The notes: generated by a model from the letters alone, not told the origin. 64,000 nucleotides of DNA from Actinostola sp. cb2023 (GCA_033675265.1 JAUJYZ010000455.1:111666-175665); one strand, 5' to 3'. Counted from the first letter of the stretch, positions 1-13,482 are shown. Numbers and translations: made by a program.

Positions 1-1715
1 GATCAAGTGAAAAGGCAGGGGTTGATTGTTGTCCAAGTTCACTGGCGTAAGTAACTTGACTATGTTCAGTACCAAACAAAAATAATAAGGTGGCACAAAA
101 CACTTCTATTATTTTGAATGCCTTAACGCCTTTTTATTTAAGATTAAATAAATACTTTAATAATAATAATAATGCTGAATGTTAAGTCCAAAATAGCTAT
201 GGTTTGAAATTCCCGGCATAATAGTCTATGCATACACAGTTTCAAAAGATGCAGTGAGCAAAGTTTGACCATCAAAAAGTTGAATAATTTTGAGCAATTT
301 TAATTTAAATCGTGCAAATTTTTTAAATTAATTATGCAAATTAATCGGCATTGTATAATATTTATTTCAGATATTAGATAGCTAACTTAAATTGTAGGTG
401 TTATATTCGGTTATCATTGATTATTTAATTTTTAGACGATATCAGAAGTTTACTTTTCAGATGGTTTACTTTCCGTGATTTTTGCTATTTTGAAGGATTT
501 GCTTCACAACGATGTGTTTCAGTGGATGTCAGAAGACCGTTATTTTAGGCCCCAAAAATTTGAAAGCTTTTTTCAATAGCAGTTGAATAAAGTATGTAAA
601 TGTGATTGGCAGCTTTAGAATCTGAGCGTTACCATCAGAGTTATCGAAGGCAAAATATAGGACAAAATAAGACATTTTGAAAAATATAAAAGCATGTTCC
701 GCCCGCGATGCGTGTGCAGGGTTGCTATAGCAACGGAATCCAAAATTACCCGTGAACGGAAAAGACTAAGGATGGTTCTTTCACATGACATAATTGTTGT
801 TGATGAAAGAGCTACAGAGAAATTGCAGTACGTGTTCAAAGATGGAGAAATTTTGACTTTTGAGAGGCTGAAAATCACTCCAAATTAACATTGGACCGTT
901 GCCATGGAAACCAAAGGTGCCGACGCCTTACAAGTATATTTTTGTAATCAGGGCAGGAATACTTACTTGTATACAAAGTTTCAGAGAAATCTATTTCTTC
1001 AAGTGGCCAGCTGATGTTTGATTTTTCTAGAAAATCACTCTTAATCGTCGAGTTGTTCGACAAGTATACCTTGTCACATACAGTCTGTCAGGCCAATGTA
1101 TCGCAATTTTCAACTCTCCGTGCTCTACGTGAAATGTGAGACGCTCAACCACGCTCAACCGAATGTATTAAAAAGGGAAGTATTATATTTCTATATACAG
1201 TGATGGTTGAGCGTGGTAGAGCGTGGTTGTGGGTTTCATATTACCATCAAGCGTTTTACAACACGATCTTCAACTCTTACGTTTCCACGCCCGGCCGACC
1301 AAAACAACTAATGCAGTATAGAATATATGTTATTGTACGCTGTTGCTGTTATAAACAAACACTTTATAGGAAAATATAAATAATCGCCTAATTTTAAGAA
1401 CGTTTCACGAGTCAGTTAACGAGTAAAACCATGCAAGGGAGCACGGCAGACCTCTGTTTGTTGTAGATTTTGATATCGTTTACTCGGTTTGCCGCGATAT
1501 TGAAAATTTCCTCGGCGCGAGCCCCGAAGGGGCGAGTAGAGCCCGATTCTCTTCCGATGTTTGTAACACGCCACGAGCCCCGAAGGGGTGAGAGGGAAGT
1601 GAAACAGTGGCAAATTGACCTGATTTTATAATTTGATGCTTGTAGCAGGTTGCTATGAACATGGCCGTTGCTATGAACATTCATCTACGCCTATTTTCCA
1701 AATTACCAAATTCAG
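1..1715. other. AT-rich region without recognisable gene
   Basis: I see no gene here. Short open frames (for example 694-888 on the plus strand) have no recognisable motif. The stretch holds a small foldback around 1146-1232, in which a GCTCAACCACGC-type arm faces its reverse complement, and two copies of a CGAGCCCCGAAGGGG box at about 1516-1532 and 1573-1589. Each box is itself a perfect CCCC-GAA-GGGG stem-loop. Confidence 0.6.
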
Positions 1716-1980
1716 ACAATCGTTTGCAAAATGTTTTGACACCCCAACAGACAAAATGAGAAAATTGAAAGTGTCGTATTTTTCCACTTTTAACCCCCCG
1801 TTCCCCCTCTCAATGTTGACGAAAATGGCACCACGGCATATCATTTTAAAGAGCACATCAACATTGATTTAGAGGGGAGGGGAGAAGGATGATTGATACA
1901 TTTGGGTCACTAAAATAAACGTTGAAACATTTTCAACACCGTTTTTTGAGAGGGGTGTCAATAATTTTGCAAACGATTGT
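1716..1980. mobile_element. MITE-like foldback element, ~265 bp
   Basis: The left end (1716-1746, ACAATCGTTTGCAAAATG...) is the imperfect reverse complement of the right end (1954-1980, ...TTTTGCAAACGATTGT). Each arm is about 28 bp, and there is no coding capacity between them. A target duplication is not clear. I infer a non-autonomous DNA element. Confidence 0.6.
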
Positions 1981-3820
1981 AGACTAGTGCATTATTACTG
2001 AGTCACTTTCACCTACAATAATTACATAAAAGTCAAACTTATTTAATGTATATACATGTATATTAGTTATAATAAATATTAATGTATCTTTCTGTATACA
2101 TCAGGCACACACAAGACAACTGAATCACAACTGGCATCCCATGTGCTTCAGTTTATTTATCTCAGTGACAATGGTTTGCGTTTCCCAATTGCTCAGTTTC
2201 CCTCTGCAAAATGCTCTGTGACTTGTGGTTTATTTATTTTTGGGGGATGGAACAATCATGATAAAGAGACTGGATTCACGAAAGTCATTTGGTTCTACTG
2301 CAGAGCATATTTTAATTTGTGAATAAAAGTGTAATGCATGTGCCTGATATATAAGTTATGATAGTTCCTTTACATCATTGTTTGTAAAGACAATTCTCTA
2401 CTGAACATTTTGTTATAATTTGTAATAAAGTGGCACTTTATACGCCTTATATCAATATTGATAAATTAACATATGACTGGTTTGCATTTTTTCCACACCA
2501 TCAAGTCATGGCAGCAATGATAGCATGATAGCAATCTGTATTTACATTACATAACAGCTAAACAAAATTGTTTTTCTAGGAATTTACTGGTGTATATTTG
2601 ATGGTGCTGAAATCAACCGTCAAATGGGGAAAAAATATTATATACCTTCGTGAGCAAGCTCACCCTCATTATTGACTCCAACAATAATTGCACTTCCACG
2701 ATTTGGAGGAGGTGGATAACAACAATATATTATTTAATTCTCGAGTGATTCTGAACTAGCGATGGTATTTTGAATGCAGCTTGTGATTGTATCTCCGCCG
2801 AGCCCGCGGTAACTCACACAACACTACAGGAATCCCAGTTTATGTGCGTGCCTCACCGACTCGGTTATTTCGTGCATTTTTTAAAGAACATGATGGCTTC
2901 TGCACCAAAGAAACCCACACTCTCTTCTAGCAATGGCAAATCAGACGAATAAATTAACGATATAGATTCCCAAGCTGCTGAAACCGAGTTCACTTGGTAC
3001 AAGGTCGCTCCCATGTACTTACAGACTGGATCTATATGTTTGTCAAGACACAACAAAACATTTGATAATCATGTCCACCTTACCCACCGTATCAGCTCTA
3101 CTTGGCTTCAGCAAGCGGGAAGCCACAGGTACATAAGAACAGAACCTAAGGTTGTTTACACTTGTTTGCATCTCCGCACCCTTTGGTGGTAAAAATCAAT
3201 GCAAACAGCAAATTGCTGCTATTGAAAAGAATATAGCAAAGTGTACTCTCCTTGACAAATTCACAGAGGTTGGATTTATGCAACACCTCATTCAAAATAA
3301 GTAAAAAATGGTACAAATTACAATACCTTCGTAAAAAGTATAAAGCCATCAATACATGCTCATGTCGTTGTAATATGATTGTAAGTAGTACATACATGTA
3401 CATATATGTATAATACTAGTACTGTAATTCAAAGCACAATCATTGTTTCTTGTCAAGGTCAGAAAATTATTTTACAATATTGAATATTAACATAAAGTGT
3501 AAATTTTTTAAGGTGATACTCTTCTTCAAGGAAATGTACTCCTTCATTGCAGTAATGAGAACAAAAGTTTTGACAAGAAAAGAAACCCAGCCACTTGCTC
3601 AGCAACTGTCCAGGTCAAATTTATCTACACTACAGGATCTGTACAAAATGATACATAATGATCATCAAGATGGTGAAGTAGTCTACACATTAAGTGAATG
3701 CGCATTGTCCCAATTTGATAGATATGACTAACAGATAAGCTGAATGAAAAATGGGCAGTTGTTAGATGCATCATCGAGTGTGGAAGATAAAGTCAGGTCC
3801 AAGGGAGCACGTTATGATAT
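1981..3820. other. AT-rich region without recognisable gene
   Basis: Only short open frames with no recognisable motif occur here, such as 2770-2952 and 3529-3731 on the plus strand. A weak inverted pair (CATCAGGCACA near 2108 and TGTGCCTGATA near 2340) may mark another short MITE. I assign no function to the stretch. Confidence 0.5.
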
Positions 3821-4238
3821 TAGCCATTACCTAAACGAGCAGGGGACTGGGAACGAGTTTATTATAATTAATTCAATTACGAAATTAAGTTTATAACATG
3901 AAACAGCATATTGAAATTAGTATCTGTACAAAGTGTGATGTGATTTGAGCGAATTTTGTCGGAATTATAAACTTTTGAAATTGTGTTGTCCAGCCAAAAT
4001 TTTACAGTGAATGTATGGTTTGGCTGGACAACGTCAAAAATTTACAGAGTTTGTATGGGAAAATAGACATCTTTGATGCCCTCTAGCATCATCAATATTA
4101 AGCTGAAGTTCACCAAACTTTGCAGACAAGCTAAGTTTGATCTGTTCTCTCAGAAAATGATGCTCACTTTTGCTAGTTTCTTATTGAATTAGTTTTACGG
4201 ACTTGGTCCCAGTCCCCTGCTCGTTTTGGTAATGGCTA
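3821..4238. mobile_element. MITE-like foldback element, ~418 bp
   Basis: The terminal arms are about 33 bp long. The left arm begins TAGCCATTACCTAAACGAGC at 3821, and the right arm is its reverse complement ending at 4238, sharing the GAGCAGGGGACTGG core. A smaller hairpin (TGTTGTCCAGCCAAA against TTTGGCTGGACAAC, about 3983-4034) is nested inside. No coding sequence is evident. Confidence 0.7.
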
Positions 4239-5488
4239 ATTGCTTGTTGTCGTGTTTTTCGGCCAAAATATCGAATATAAAATATTATAAAAAAAGAGAA
4301 TATAGAAAACACGATAACTCGGAAAATGAGCCTGGAAACGAACATTATGCTCCGTTGGCCAACACTTTGAGACTCCGAAGGGGGTGATTCGATATCCAGA
4401 ACGAACATACGAGTCATGAAGAGCAGGGGAGTGGAACTGTAGACTACGTGATCGTTTTCATCCAATGAAATGACCCAATTCAAAAATATGTTTCGGCGAT
4501 GCTCGTAGCAGTATTTATGGAAACGAAACTAGATCATGTGTTGTGACAAGTCTAATTAATGCGAATAAATATGCAGACTGGTCATTCTTGTCACCTGGAA
4601 TAATAAGCATGGTGTCTGTTTTGAGTCGAGAACAGCAAAAAGTAAGTCACTGCTTTTTGAAGGCTTTAGAGTTTTTATCACCAGAGAGGTTTATTTTTAA
4701 TATAAATGTTTAGAACTAGTAAATGGTCTTCGTGGTTATGTTATGAATTTTATTGATGGATTTCCGTTGGTAAAATTTGACAATGGAAATGTTTCTATCA
4801 TAAAGGAATGAATTTTCCTGTCGAAGATGATGTCACTGTAGTGGCAGCGCGAAAGCAGGTTCCACTTGACCCACAATAATCAGGGTATGGACTTTGATCA
4901 TGTTTAAGTCACTTAGGACATAGCAAGAGCAAGAGCGGTACAAGGACTCCGTGTTGTTGGACAGATCAAAAACATGCCCCAAATAGGTCCAGTTGTAGAA
5001 ACCTTCTACAAGACCAAAGTAGTTTCTGTGCAAGGACTGAATGTCGACGCATTTCATGAACAGCCCAAACAGCGATATGTTCACTTGCTACCAGTTGTAG
5101 CCAAAGATAAACCATCTATAGTAGCAAGTGACATATCTGAGCCAGACGAGATCGTCTTTACAAACTAATAAATTTAGAAATATATCCCAGATGATGCCCT
5201 AAATGAAAGAGTAACCATTTGTTTTAGCAAAACTGTTGAATACAAACATTACTACTTTCAGTTGTGATCCCAGAATACTCCCTCAAATAGACTGTTGGCA
5301 CATGTATATTTTCAGGTATTTCAGCTGTGGAGCTGGACGGACTTGCTTTGGAACGGCATCTAAACATCGTAAATGTATTTAAAATCTTGCTTTAGAATAA
5401 TAGAGTAAGAATGAATGTCTATAAATTTTGGTCTCGAAAGACGACCGATTGGCAGCCATTTTGTATTCCATCTCTAAAGTTGGAAGTC
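4239..5488. other. Unrecognised region with possible decayed exons
   Basis: A reading frame around 4957-5168 (plus) encodes a plausible but unrecognised peptide. Other frames nearby (about 4805-4880) look exon-like but carry stops. I cannot assign a family. The region ends where the 2.9-kb tandem array begins. Confidence 0.35.
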
Positions 5489-5717
5489 AGAACTCGGAAC
5501 TCGGAAGTGGCCCTTCTCGGCCATTATACGAAAAAGATACATTCTATGTACCGTTCTAAACAGTTGCTGTTAAAGTGGAAAGAATGTCTGTATGTTGATG
5601 ATGTTAATGCGAGTGATGACGATGTTGACGTTGGAGGAAATCACTGGAAAGTGGCAGTTGTTTTCACTACGGCAACATACGAAATTTGTACTCATAATAA
5701 TAATAATGACTTTATTT

Positions 5718-6192
5718 CATCAACAAGCTAAGCCATCTAAAGAACACTTTTTGAATATTCCATCCAACTTCAAATCAGGACCAGCTGAATTTGCAACAAA
5801 AGAGGCGAAAGGCAAGATAAGAGACATTGGTCGCTGGGTGCTCAGTGAGGAAGTGAATTCATGCATCTCATACATAAATGCATGTAAGGGATCCATCTCG
5901 AAAGCTGTGAAGCAGAAATTACAGCAACATAGAGATATGGAAAAAACGTTTTGACCTAATGACACAGAGGCAAGAGGAAACAATTGAGAACACTGAATAT
6001 CCAGAGACAGTGGAAAATATTCTTAATTATGACAAAGGTGCAAGTGATGCAGTCTTTGAATTTTTCATTGAGATTGGTTCTTGTGCTGTGGCGCCTTTTT
6101 TTGAAAGGAACCTGCACGAGTATAAGGGAAATGCACTTCGTGCTGCATACTCAGAAGTCAATGGGAATTCCTCATTACAAAATAAATTATAG
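5718..6192 (+). pseudogene. Frameshifted coding segment of unknown protein, array copy 1
   Basis: Two overlapping frames read as one protein if a single base is removed from the A6/T4 runs near 5941-5953. The first half contains the peptide IGRWVLSEEVNSCISY and ends at a TGA. The second begins DLMTQRQEETIENTEYPE, continues with FFERNLHEYKGNALRAAYSE, and ends at a TAA/TAG cluster. I do not recognise the family. It is helical and charged, and its proximity to the P-loop exons suggests the same ancestral gene. The identical frameshift occurs in all four array copies, so it predates the amplification, or else the two frames belong to separate exons. Confidence 0.5.
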
Positions 6193-6681
6193 GAGCTTAG
6201 CATTGAATGTCAACAAAGTGATGATGAAAAAAAAAAACACTCCAACATTGCTTGATGGATATTTGGACAATAGAGGAAGATTATGGGATTATGAGATTAT
6301 GGGTGATTGTGATGACCATGGTAAGTTTAGGGAAACTATGGACAAATTATTTTCATACTGTTTGAGTGAGATTTCAAAAGCATTTTTTCTCAAGCTGTGT
6401 TTCCGTGGTGTCACGGTGTCCCCGTGCGGCATAATTGTCTGACAGCTATTGTGTTTCATTGACTTATCGCGTTGCTGGACGGCTTTTAAATTTGTGTTTT
6501 TACCGTAAGGGTAAATACAAACGCTTCGCCTCGCTAGCTACAACCAAAATACTGTCTTTTTTAACGTTTTTTTTTTCAATGTCAATGGCATTGAAACATA
6601 AAGTACTAACTATGTCCATCCGAACTGGAACTAGTCTCCCTCGCAGCCGTGTTTAGTGTCGTCACGCAACGCTCTCTCCCC

Positions 6682-7087
6682 TTACAAACGGCTGCTTACC
6701 CAAGCACTACATTCCGTTCCAATTGTAAGTGTTTAGCCAACCATATAAAGTTATTCGTTAATCATGTTCACTAGTTGTCAACGACTCAACACTCCCAGGC
6801 TCATGTTTCGTTGTTTATTTACGTAAGAACGTTGCAAAGTAAGAAATGAATTCACGTACACAATTTACTAGTCTTCCTCGCAGCCGTGTTTAGTGTATTG
6901 GTTGGTCTTTGATATTAATTAATTTCGCTGCAAGGCAAAACGCTTTGTCAATGGACGCCATCTTGTTTGTCACTGCTCTTTGGTATGTTCGATATGGCGC
7001 GAACCTTGGCCTGTTTTCGGGCAACAAGCTGTGATTGGATAATTCTGTGGAACGGAATGTAGTGCTTGGCAAAGCAGCCGTGTGTAA
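6682..7087. mobile_element. Foldback MITE nested in array copy 1
   Basis: Arms of about 40 bp start TTACAAACGGCTGCTTACCC (6682) and are mirrored at 7048-7087. The same element recurs at the equivalent site in copies 2 and 3. The CTCGCAGCCGTGTTTAGTG box occurs near the left arm (about 6639) and again internally (about 6880). Confidence 0.7.
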
Positions 7088-8613
7088 CCCAACTGTACTG
7101 TAGACAGTAGCAATTTGCTATTGTTTTTGACCATTTACTGGTATCCGGAGATGGGAGAGTTGAGTTTGTGATGTCAAATTGCTCTGGCAGTCGATTCTAT
7201 TGAAGAGTCCGCTTTACATCTCTTTTCGATCAGTTTTCTTTCGTGTTTTTGTTTTCCAAACTTTCCACCTATTCTTTGTATGAAGTCTCAAGTTGAACAA
7301 CACGAGTTTCAGTCATTTGTTATCCTTTGAGAGATAGAAAAGCTTTGAAATCTTTTTCGTTCAGAAGCACTAAACGAGCCAGCGTCAGTTGTCGCTGAAA
7401 AAGCCACTGAATGCCAGAGGAAAACTTCACGCAGCCTCTGATTGGACATCTCATTTTTCTCACATGAAAAAACATGATACGTGGCTTCTGATTGGACATA
7501 TCATTTTTCTCACACAATAGTGAACGAACGGAAATTTGCTACACAGAATTTTAGTAAGTAAATCTCAGTATGTATATATTTATAAATGAAATTATCACAT
7601 ACATGTACACTAAATGCATTTATTACTGTATTTATTCTTTATTTAGTGCCTTGGACGTCAAAAAACCTCAAACGTGGAAAGACCCATATGGGTCTTGGGC
7701 GAAGGTGCCCACTTTATATTAAAAAATGAAGTAGCAGCAAAGTTACCCATCGAATTGTCGCCATATTGCAATCTGGATACTAAGTCTGGATACTTTATAT
7801 AAGCATTCTAATTTCCCATCATCACTGCTCGTTCTGGGGGGACTTGGACTCTCCGTACATTACGAACAACTCTGCAGCTTGTTCGATGGGGTACCGATAA
7901 CCCTAGCATGGGGAAAACCCGTATCAGGAAAGACCACAGCTGTCAAATTGGCAATGGCCCTCCTTGGGCATCATGATTCAGTAGGAGGTATGTTTTTGTT
8001 GAATAACTACATGTATAATAGAGTCATTTTCATATGAGTGGGAAACCATTGTACGTAGTTAGCTGTGGCACAGATAGCAACAGTTGCAGTACCGAATCAA
8101 TTCAGCATCATTTATTCAATCAATCACAGTACACAAAATCACTGATTATCCAATCAGAAATTATGCTCCTGAAGATACATGCACATGGTATGTTACCTAG
8201 TTACACTATGGTATGGACAGTTCACTGTAACTATATTCCATATCACACTGTATTAACCCAAATGCATATATTATTTTTGGTTATTTATAATAAATTTCAA
8301 TTATTGTGCACTTTAGTACAAGGATCCCTCACTCGGTCCAATCAATCCTCACAAGAATTTTCATTCAGTAGATCATCAGGTCTTGAAACTCGGAACTCGG
8401 AAGTGGCCCTTCTCGGCCATTATACGAAAAAGATACATTCTATGTACCGTTCTAAACAGTCGCTGTTAAAGTGGAAAGAATGTCTGTATGTTGATGATGT
8501 TTATGCGAGTGATGACGATGTTGACGTTGGAGGAAAGCACTGGAAAGTGGCAGTTGTTTTCACTACGGCAACATACGAAATTTGTACTCATAATAATAAT
8601 AATGACTTTATTT

Positions 8614-9088
8614 CATCAACAAGCTAAGCCATCTAAAGAACACTTTTTGAATATTCCATCCAACTTCAAATCAGGACCAGCTGAATTTGCAACAAAAGAG
8701 GCGAAAGGCAAGATAAGAGACATTGGTCGCTGGGTGCTCAGTGAGGAAGTGAATTCATGCATCTCATACATAAATGCATGTAAGGGATCCATCTCGAAAG
8801 CTGTGAAGCAGAAATTACAGCAACATAGAGATATGGAAAAAACGTTTTGACCTAATGACACAGAGGCAAGAGGAAACAATTGAGAACACTGAATATCCAG
8901 AGACAGTGGAAAATATTCTTAATTATGACAAAGGTGCAAGTGATGCAGTCTTTGAATTTTTCATTGAGATTGGTTCTTGTGCTGTGGTGCCTTTTTTTGA
9001 AAGGAACCTGCACGAGTATAAGGGAAATGCACTTCGTGCTGCATACTCAGAAGTCAATGGGAATTCCTCATTACAAAATAAATTATAG
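8614..9088 (+). pseudogene. Frameshifted coding segment of unknown protein, array copy 2
   Basis: This is the same two-frame segment as in copy 1, with the same single-base frameshift after the A6CGT4 string (about 8838-8850). Only a few residues differ, for example Val for Ala in the SCAVVPFF stretch. The family is not recognised. Confidence 0.5.
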
Positions 9089-9580
9089 GAGCTTAGCATT
9101 GAATGTCAACAAAGTGATGATGAAAAAAAAAAAACACTCCAACATTGCTTGATGGATATTTGGACAATAGAGGAAGATTATGGGATTATGAGATTATGGG
9201 TGATTGTGATGACCATGGTAAGTTTAGGGAAACTATGGACAAATTATTTTCATACTGTTTGAGTGAGATTTCAAAAGCATTTTTTCTCAAGCTGTGTTTC
9301 CGTGGTGTCACGGTGTCCCCGTGCGGCATAATTGTCTGACAGCTATTGTGTTTCATTGACTTATCGCGTTGCTGGACGGCTTTTAAATTTGTGTTTTTTT
9401 ACCGTAAGGGTAAATACAAACGCTTCGCCTCGCTAGCTACAACCAAAATACTGTCTTTTTTAACGTTTTTTTTTTCAATGTCAATGGCATTGAAACATAA
9501 AGTACTAACTATGTCCATCCGAACTGGAACTAGTCTCCCTCGCAGCCGTGTTTAGTGTCGTCACGCAACGCTCTCTCCCC

Positions 9581-10005
9581 TTACAAACGGCTGCTTACCC
9601 AAGCACTACATTCCGTTCCAATTGTAAGTGTTTAGCCAACCATATAAAGTTATTCGTTAATCATGTTCACTAGTTGTCAACGACTCAATACTCCCAGGCT
9701 CATGTTTCGTTGTTTATTTACGTAAGAACGTTGCAAAGTAAGAAATGAATTCACGTACACAATTTACTAGTCTTCCTCGCAGCCGTGTTTAGTGTATTGG
9801 TTTAGTGTATTGCCGAGTTAAACTCTTTGATATTAATTAATTTCGCTGCAAGGCAAAACGCTTTGTCAATGGACGCCATCTTGTTTGTCACTGCTCTTTG
9901 GTATGTTCGATATGGCGCGAACCTTGGCCTGTTTTCGGGCAACAAGCTGTGATTGGATAATTCTGTGGAACGGAATGTAGTGCTTGGCAAAGCAGCCGTG
10001 TGTAA
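9581..10005. mobile_element. Foldback MITE nested in array copy 2
   Basis: It is positionally equivalent to 6682-7087, with the same ~40-bp arms. A ~20-bp local duplication (TTTAGTGTATTG...) near 9789 distinguishes it from copy 1 and is shared with copy 3. Confidence 0.7.
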
Positions 10006-11533
10006 CCCAACTGTACTGTAGACAGTAGCAATTTGCTATTGTTTTTGACCATTTACTGGTATCCGGAGATGGGAGAGTTGAGTTTGTGATGTCAAATTGC
10101 TCTGGCAGTCGATTCTATTGAAGAGTACGCTTTACATCTCTTTTCGATCAGTTTTCTTTCGTGTTTTTGTTTTCCAAACTTTCCACCTATTCTTTGTATG
10201 AAGTCTCAAGTTGAACGAAACGAGTTTCAGTCATTTGTTATCCTTTGAGAGATAGAAAAGCTTTGAAATCTTTTTCGTTCAGAAGCACTAAACGAGCCAG
10301 CGTCAGTTGTCGCTGAAAAAGCCGCTGAATGCCAGAGGAAAACTTCACGCAGCCTCTGATTGGACATCTCATTTTTCTCACATGAAAAAACATGATACGT
10401 GGCTTCTGATTGGACATATCATTTTTCTCACACAATAGTGAACGAACGGAAATTTGCTACACAGAATTTTAGTAAGTAAATCTCAGTATGTATATATTTA
10501 TAAATGAAATTATCACATACATGTACACTAAATGCATTTATTACTGTATTTATTCTTTATTTAGTGCCTTGGACGTCAAAAAACCTCAAACGTGGAAAGA
10601 CCCATATGGGTCTTGGGCGAAGGTGCCCACTTTATATTAAAAAATGAAGTAGCAGCAAAGTTACCCATCGAATTGTCGCCATATTGCAATCTGGATACTA
10701 AGTCTGGATACTTTATATAAGCATTCTAATTTCCCATCATCACTGCTCGTTCTGGGGGGACTTGGACTCTCCGTACATTACGAACAACTCTGCAGCTTGT
10801 TCGATGGGGTACCGATAACCCTAGCATGGGGAAAACCCGTATCAGGAAAGACCACAGCTGTCAAATTGGCAATGGCCCTCCTTGGGCATCATGATTCAGT
10901 AGGAGGTATGTTTTTGTTGAATAACTACATGTATAATAGAGTCATTTTCATATGAGTGGGAAACCATTGTACGTAGCTAGCTGTGGCACAGATAGCAACA
11001 GTTGCAGTACCGAATCAATTCAGCATCATTTATTCAATCAATCACAGTACACAAAATCACTGATTATCCAATCAGAAATTATGCTCCTGAAGATACATGC
11101 ACATGGTATGTTACCTAGTTACACTATGGTATGGACAGTTCACACTGTAACTATATTCCATATCACACTGTATTAACCCAAATGCATATATTATTTTTGG
11201 TTATTTATAATAAATTTCAATTATTGTGCACTTTAGTACAAGGATCCCTCACTCGGTCCAATCAATCCTCACAAGAATTTTCATTCAGTAGATCATCAGG
11301 TCTTGAAACTCGGAACTCGGAAGTGGCCCTTCTCGGCCATTATACGAAAAAGATACATTCTATGTACCGTTCTAAACAGTCGCTGTTAAAGTGGAAAGAA
11401 TGTCTGTATGTTGATGATGTTTATGCGAGTGATGACGATGTTGACGTTGGAGGAAAGCACTGGAAAGTGGCAGTTGTTTTCACTACGGCAACATACGAAA
11501 TTTGTACTCATAATAATAATAATGACTTTATTT

Positions 11534-12008
11534 CATCAACAAGCTAAGCCATCTAAAGAACACTTTTTGAATATTCCATCCAACTTCAAATCAGGACCAG
11601 CTGAATTTGCAACAAAAGAGGCGAAAGGCAAGATAAGAGACATTGGTCGCTGGGTGCTCAGTGAGGAAGTGAATTCATGCATCTCATACATAAATGCATG
11701 TAAGGGATCCATCTCGAAAGCTGTGAAGCAGAAATTACAGCAACATAGAGATATGGAAAAAACGTTTTGACCTAATGACACAGAGGCAAGAGGAAACAAT
11801 TGAGAACACTGAATATCCAGAGACAGTGGAAAATATTCTTAATTATGACAAAGGTGCAAGTGATGCAGTCTTTGAATTTTTCATTGAGATTGGTTCTTGT
11901 GCTGTGGCGCCTTTTTTTGAAAGGAACCTGCACGAGTATAAGGGAAATGCACTTCGTGCTGCATACTCAGAAGTCAATGGGAATTCCTCATTACAAAATA
12001 AATTATAG
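11534..12008 (+). pseudogene. Frameshifted coding segment of unknown protein, array copy 3
   Basis: The same segment carries the same frameshift (about 11758-11770) as the other copies. It keeps the Ala variant (SCAVAPFF) found in copy 1. The family is not recognised. Confidence 0.5.
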
Positions 12009-12498
12009 GAGCTTAGCATTGAATGTCAACAAAGTGATGATGAAAAAAAAAAAACACTCCAACATTGCTTGATGGATATTTGGACAATAGAGGAAGATTA
12101 TGGGATTATGAGATTATGGGTGATTGTGATGACCATGGTAAGTTTAGGGAAACTATGGACAAATTATTTTCATACTGTTTGAGTGAGATTTCAAAAGCAT
12201 TTTTTCTCAAGCTGTGTTTCCGTGGTGTCACGGTGTCCCCGTGCGGCATAATTGTCTGACAGCTATTGTGTTTCATTGACTTATCGCGTTGCTGGACGGC
12301 TTTTAAATTTGTGTTTTTACCGTAAGGGTAAATACAAACGCTTCGCCTCGCTAGCTACAACCAAAATACTGTCTTTTTTAACGTTTTTTTTTTCAATGTC
12401 AATGGCATTGAAACATAAAGTACTAACTATGTCCATCCGAACTGGAACTAGTCTCCCTCGCAGCCGTGTTTAGTGTCGTCACGCAACGCTCTCTCCCC

Positions 12499-12923
12499 TT
12501 ACAAACGGCTGCTTACCCAAGCACTACATTCCGTTCCAATTGTAAGTGTTTAGCCAACCATATAAAGTTATTCGTTAATCATGTTCACTAGTTGTCAACG
12601 ACTCAACACTCCCAGGCTCATGTTTCGTTGTTTATTTACGTAAGAACGTTGCAAAGTAAGAAATGAATTCACGTACACAATTTACTAGTCTTCCTCGCAG
12701 CCGTGTTTAGTGTATTGGTTTAGTGTATTGCCGAGATAAACTCTTTGATATTAATTAATTTCGCTGCAAGGCAAAACGCTTTGTCAATGGACGCCATCTT
12801 GTTTGTCACTGCTCTTTGGTATGTTCGGTATGGCGCGAACCTTGGCCTGTTTTCGGGCAACAAGCTGTGATTGGATAATTCTGTGGAACGGAATGTAGTG
12901 CTTGGCAAAGCAGCCGTGTGTAA
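12499..12923. mobile_element. Foldback MITE nested in array copy 3
   Basis: This is the third copy of the ~40-bp-arm foldback, at the same place within the unit. Confidence 0.7.
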
Positions 12924-13482
12924 CCCAACTGTACTGTAGACAGTAGCAATTTGCTGTTGTTTTTGACCATTTACTGGTATCCGGAGATGGGAGAGTTGAG
13001 TTTGTGATGTCAAATTGCTCTGGCAGTCGATTCTATTGAAGAGTCCGCTTTACATCTCTTTTCGATCAGTTTTCTTTCGTGTTTTTGTTTTCCAAATTTT
13101 CCACCTATTCTTTGTATGAAGTCTCAAGTTGAACGAAACGAGTTTCAGTCATTTGTTATCCTTTGAGAGATAGAAAAGCTTTGAAATCTTTCTCGTTCAG
13201 AAGCACTAAACGAGCCAGCGTCAGTTGTCGCTGAAAAAGCCACTGAATGCCAGAGGAAAACTTCACGCAGCCTCTGATTGGACATCTCATTTTTCTCACA
13301 TGAAAAAACATGATACGTGGCTTCTGATTGGACATATCATTTTTCTCACACAATAGTGAGCGAACGGAAATTTGCTACACAGAATTTTAGTAAGTAAATC
13401 TCAGTATGTATATATTTATAAATGAAATTATCACATACATGTACACTAAATGCATTTATTACTGTATTTATTCTTTATTTAG

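Larger units (their letters stand above)
5489..7800 (+). repeat. Tandem array copy 1 (5'-truncated 2.9-kb unit)
   Basis: This is the first, partial member of a four-copy direct tandem array. It begins within the ACTCGGAACTCGGAAGTGG segment that lies ~585 bp inside the full units. It runs to the junction sequence TAAGTCTGGATACTTTATAT, where copy 2 begins. By eye it is nearly identical to copies 2 and 3, with scattered single-base differences. It holds one frameshifted coding segment (5718-6192), one nested foldback (6682-7087), and a truncated copy of the exon that is complete at 13483. Confidence 0.9.
7801..10718 (+). repeat. Tandem array copy 2 (full 2.92-kb unit)
   Basis: The unit starts at AAGCATTCTAATTTCCC, inside the P-loop exon, and ends at the fused partial upstream exon (10565-10709). 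It contains the P-loop coding stretch (about 7803-7988), a ~590-nt open frame (8034-8627), the frameshifted segment, and the foldback. The duplication joined exon A to the middle of exon B with the intervening intron deleted, which leaves an in-frame stop, so this copy cannot splice normally. Confidence 0.9.

Noticed and set aside
5592..5735. Met-rich open frame at the start of the duplicated segment as a real N-terminus
   Set aside because: It runs through GATGATG/TGACGATG repeats, and the equivalent frame in other copies overlaps a different longer frame. The peptide has no natural composition until the conserved segment begins.
12720..13013. Minus-strand 97-codon frame in array copy 3 as a gene
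   Set aside because: It lies across the arms of the nested foldback, and the equivalent frames in the other copies are truncated or shifted.
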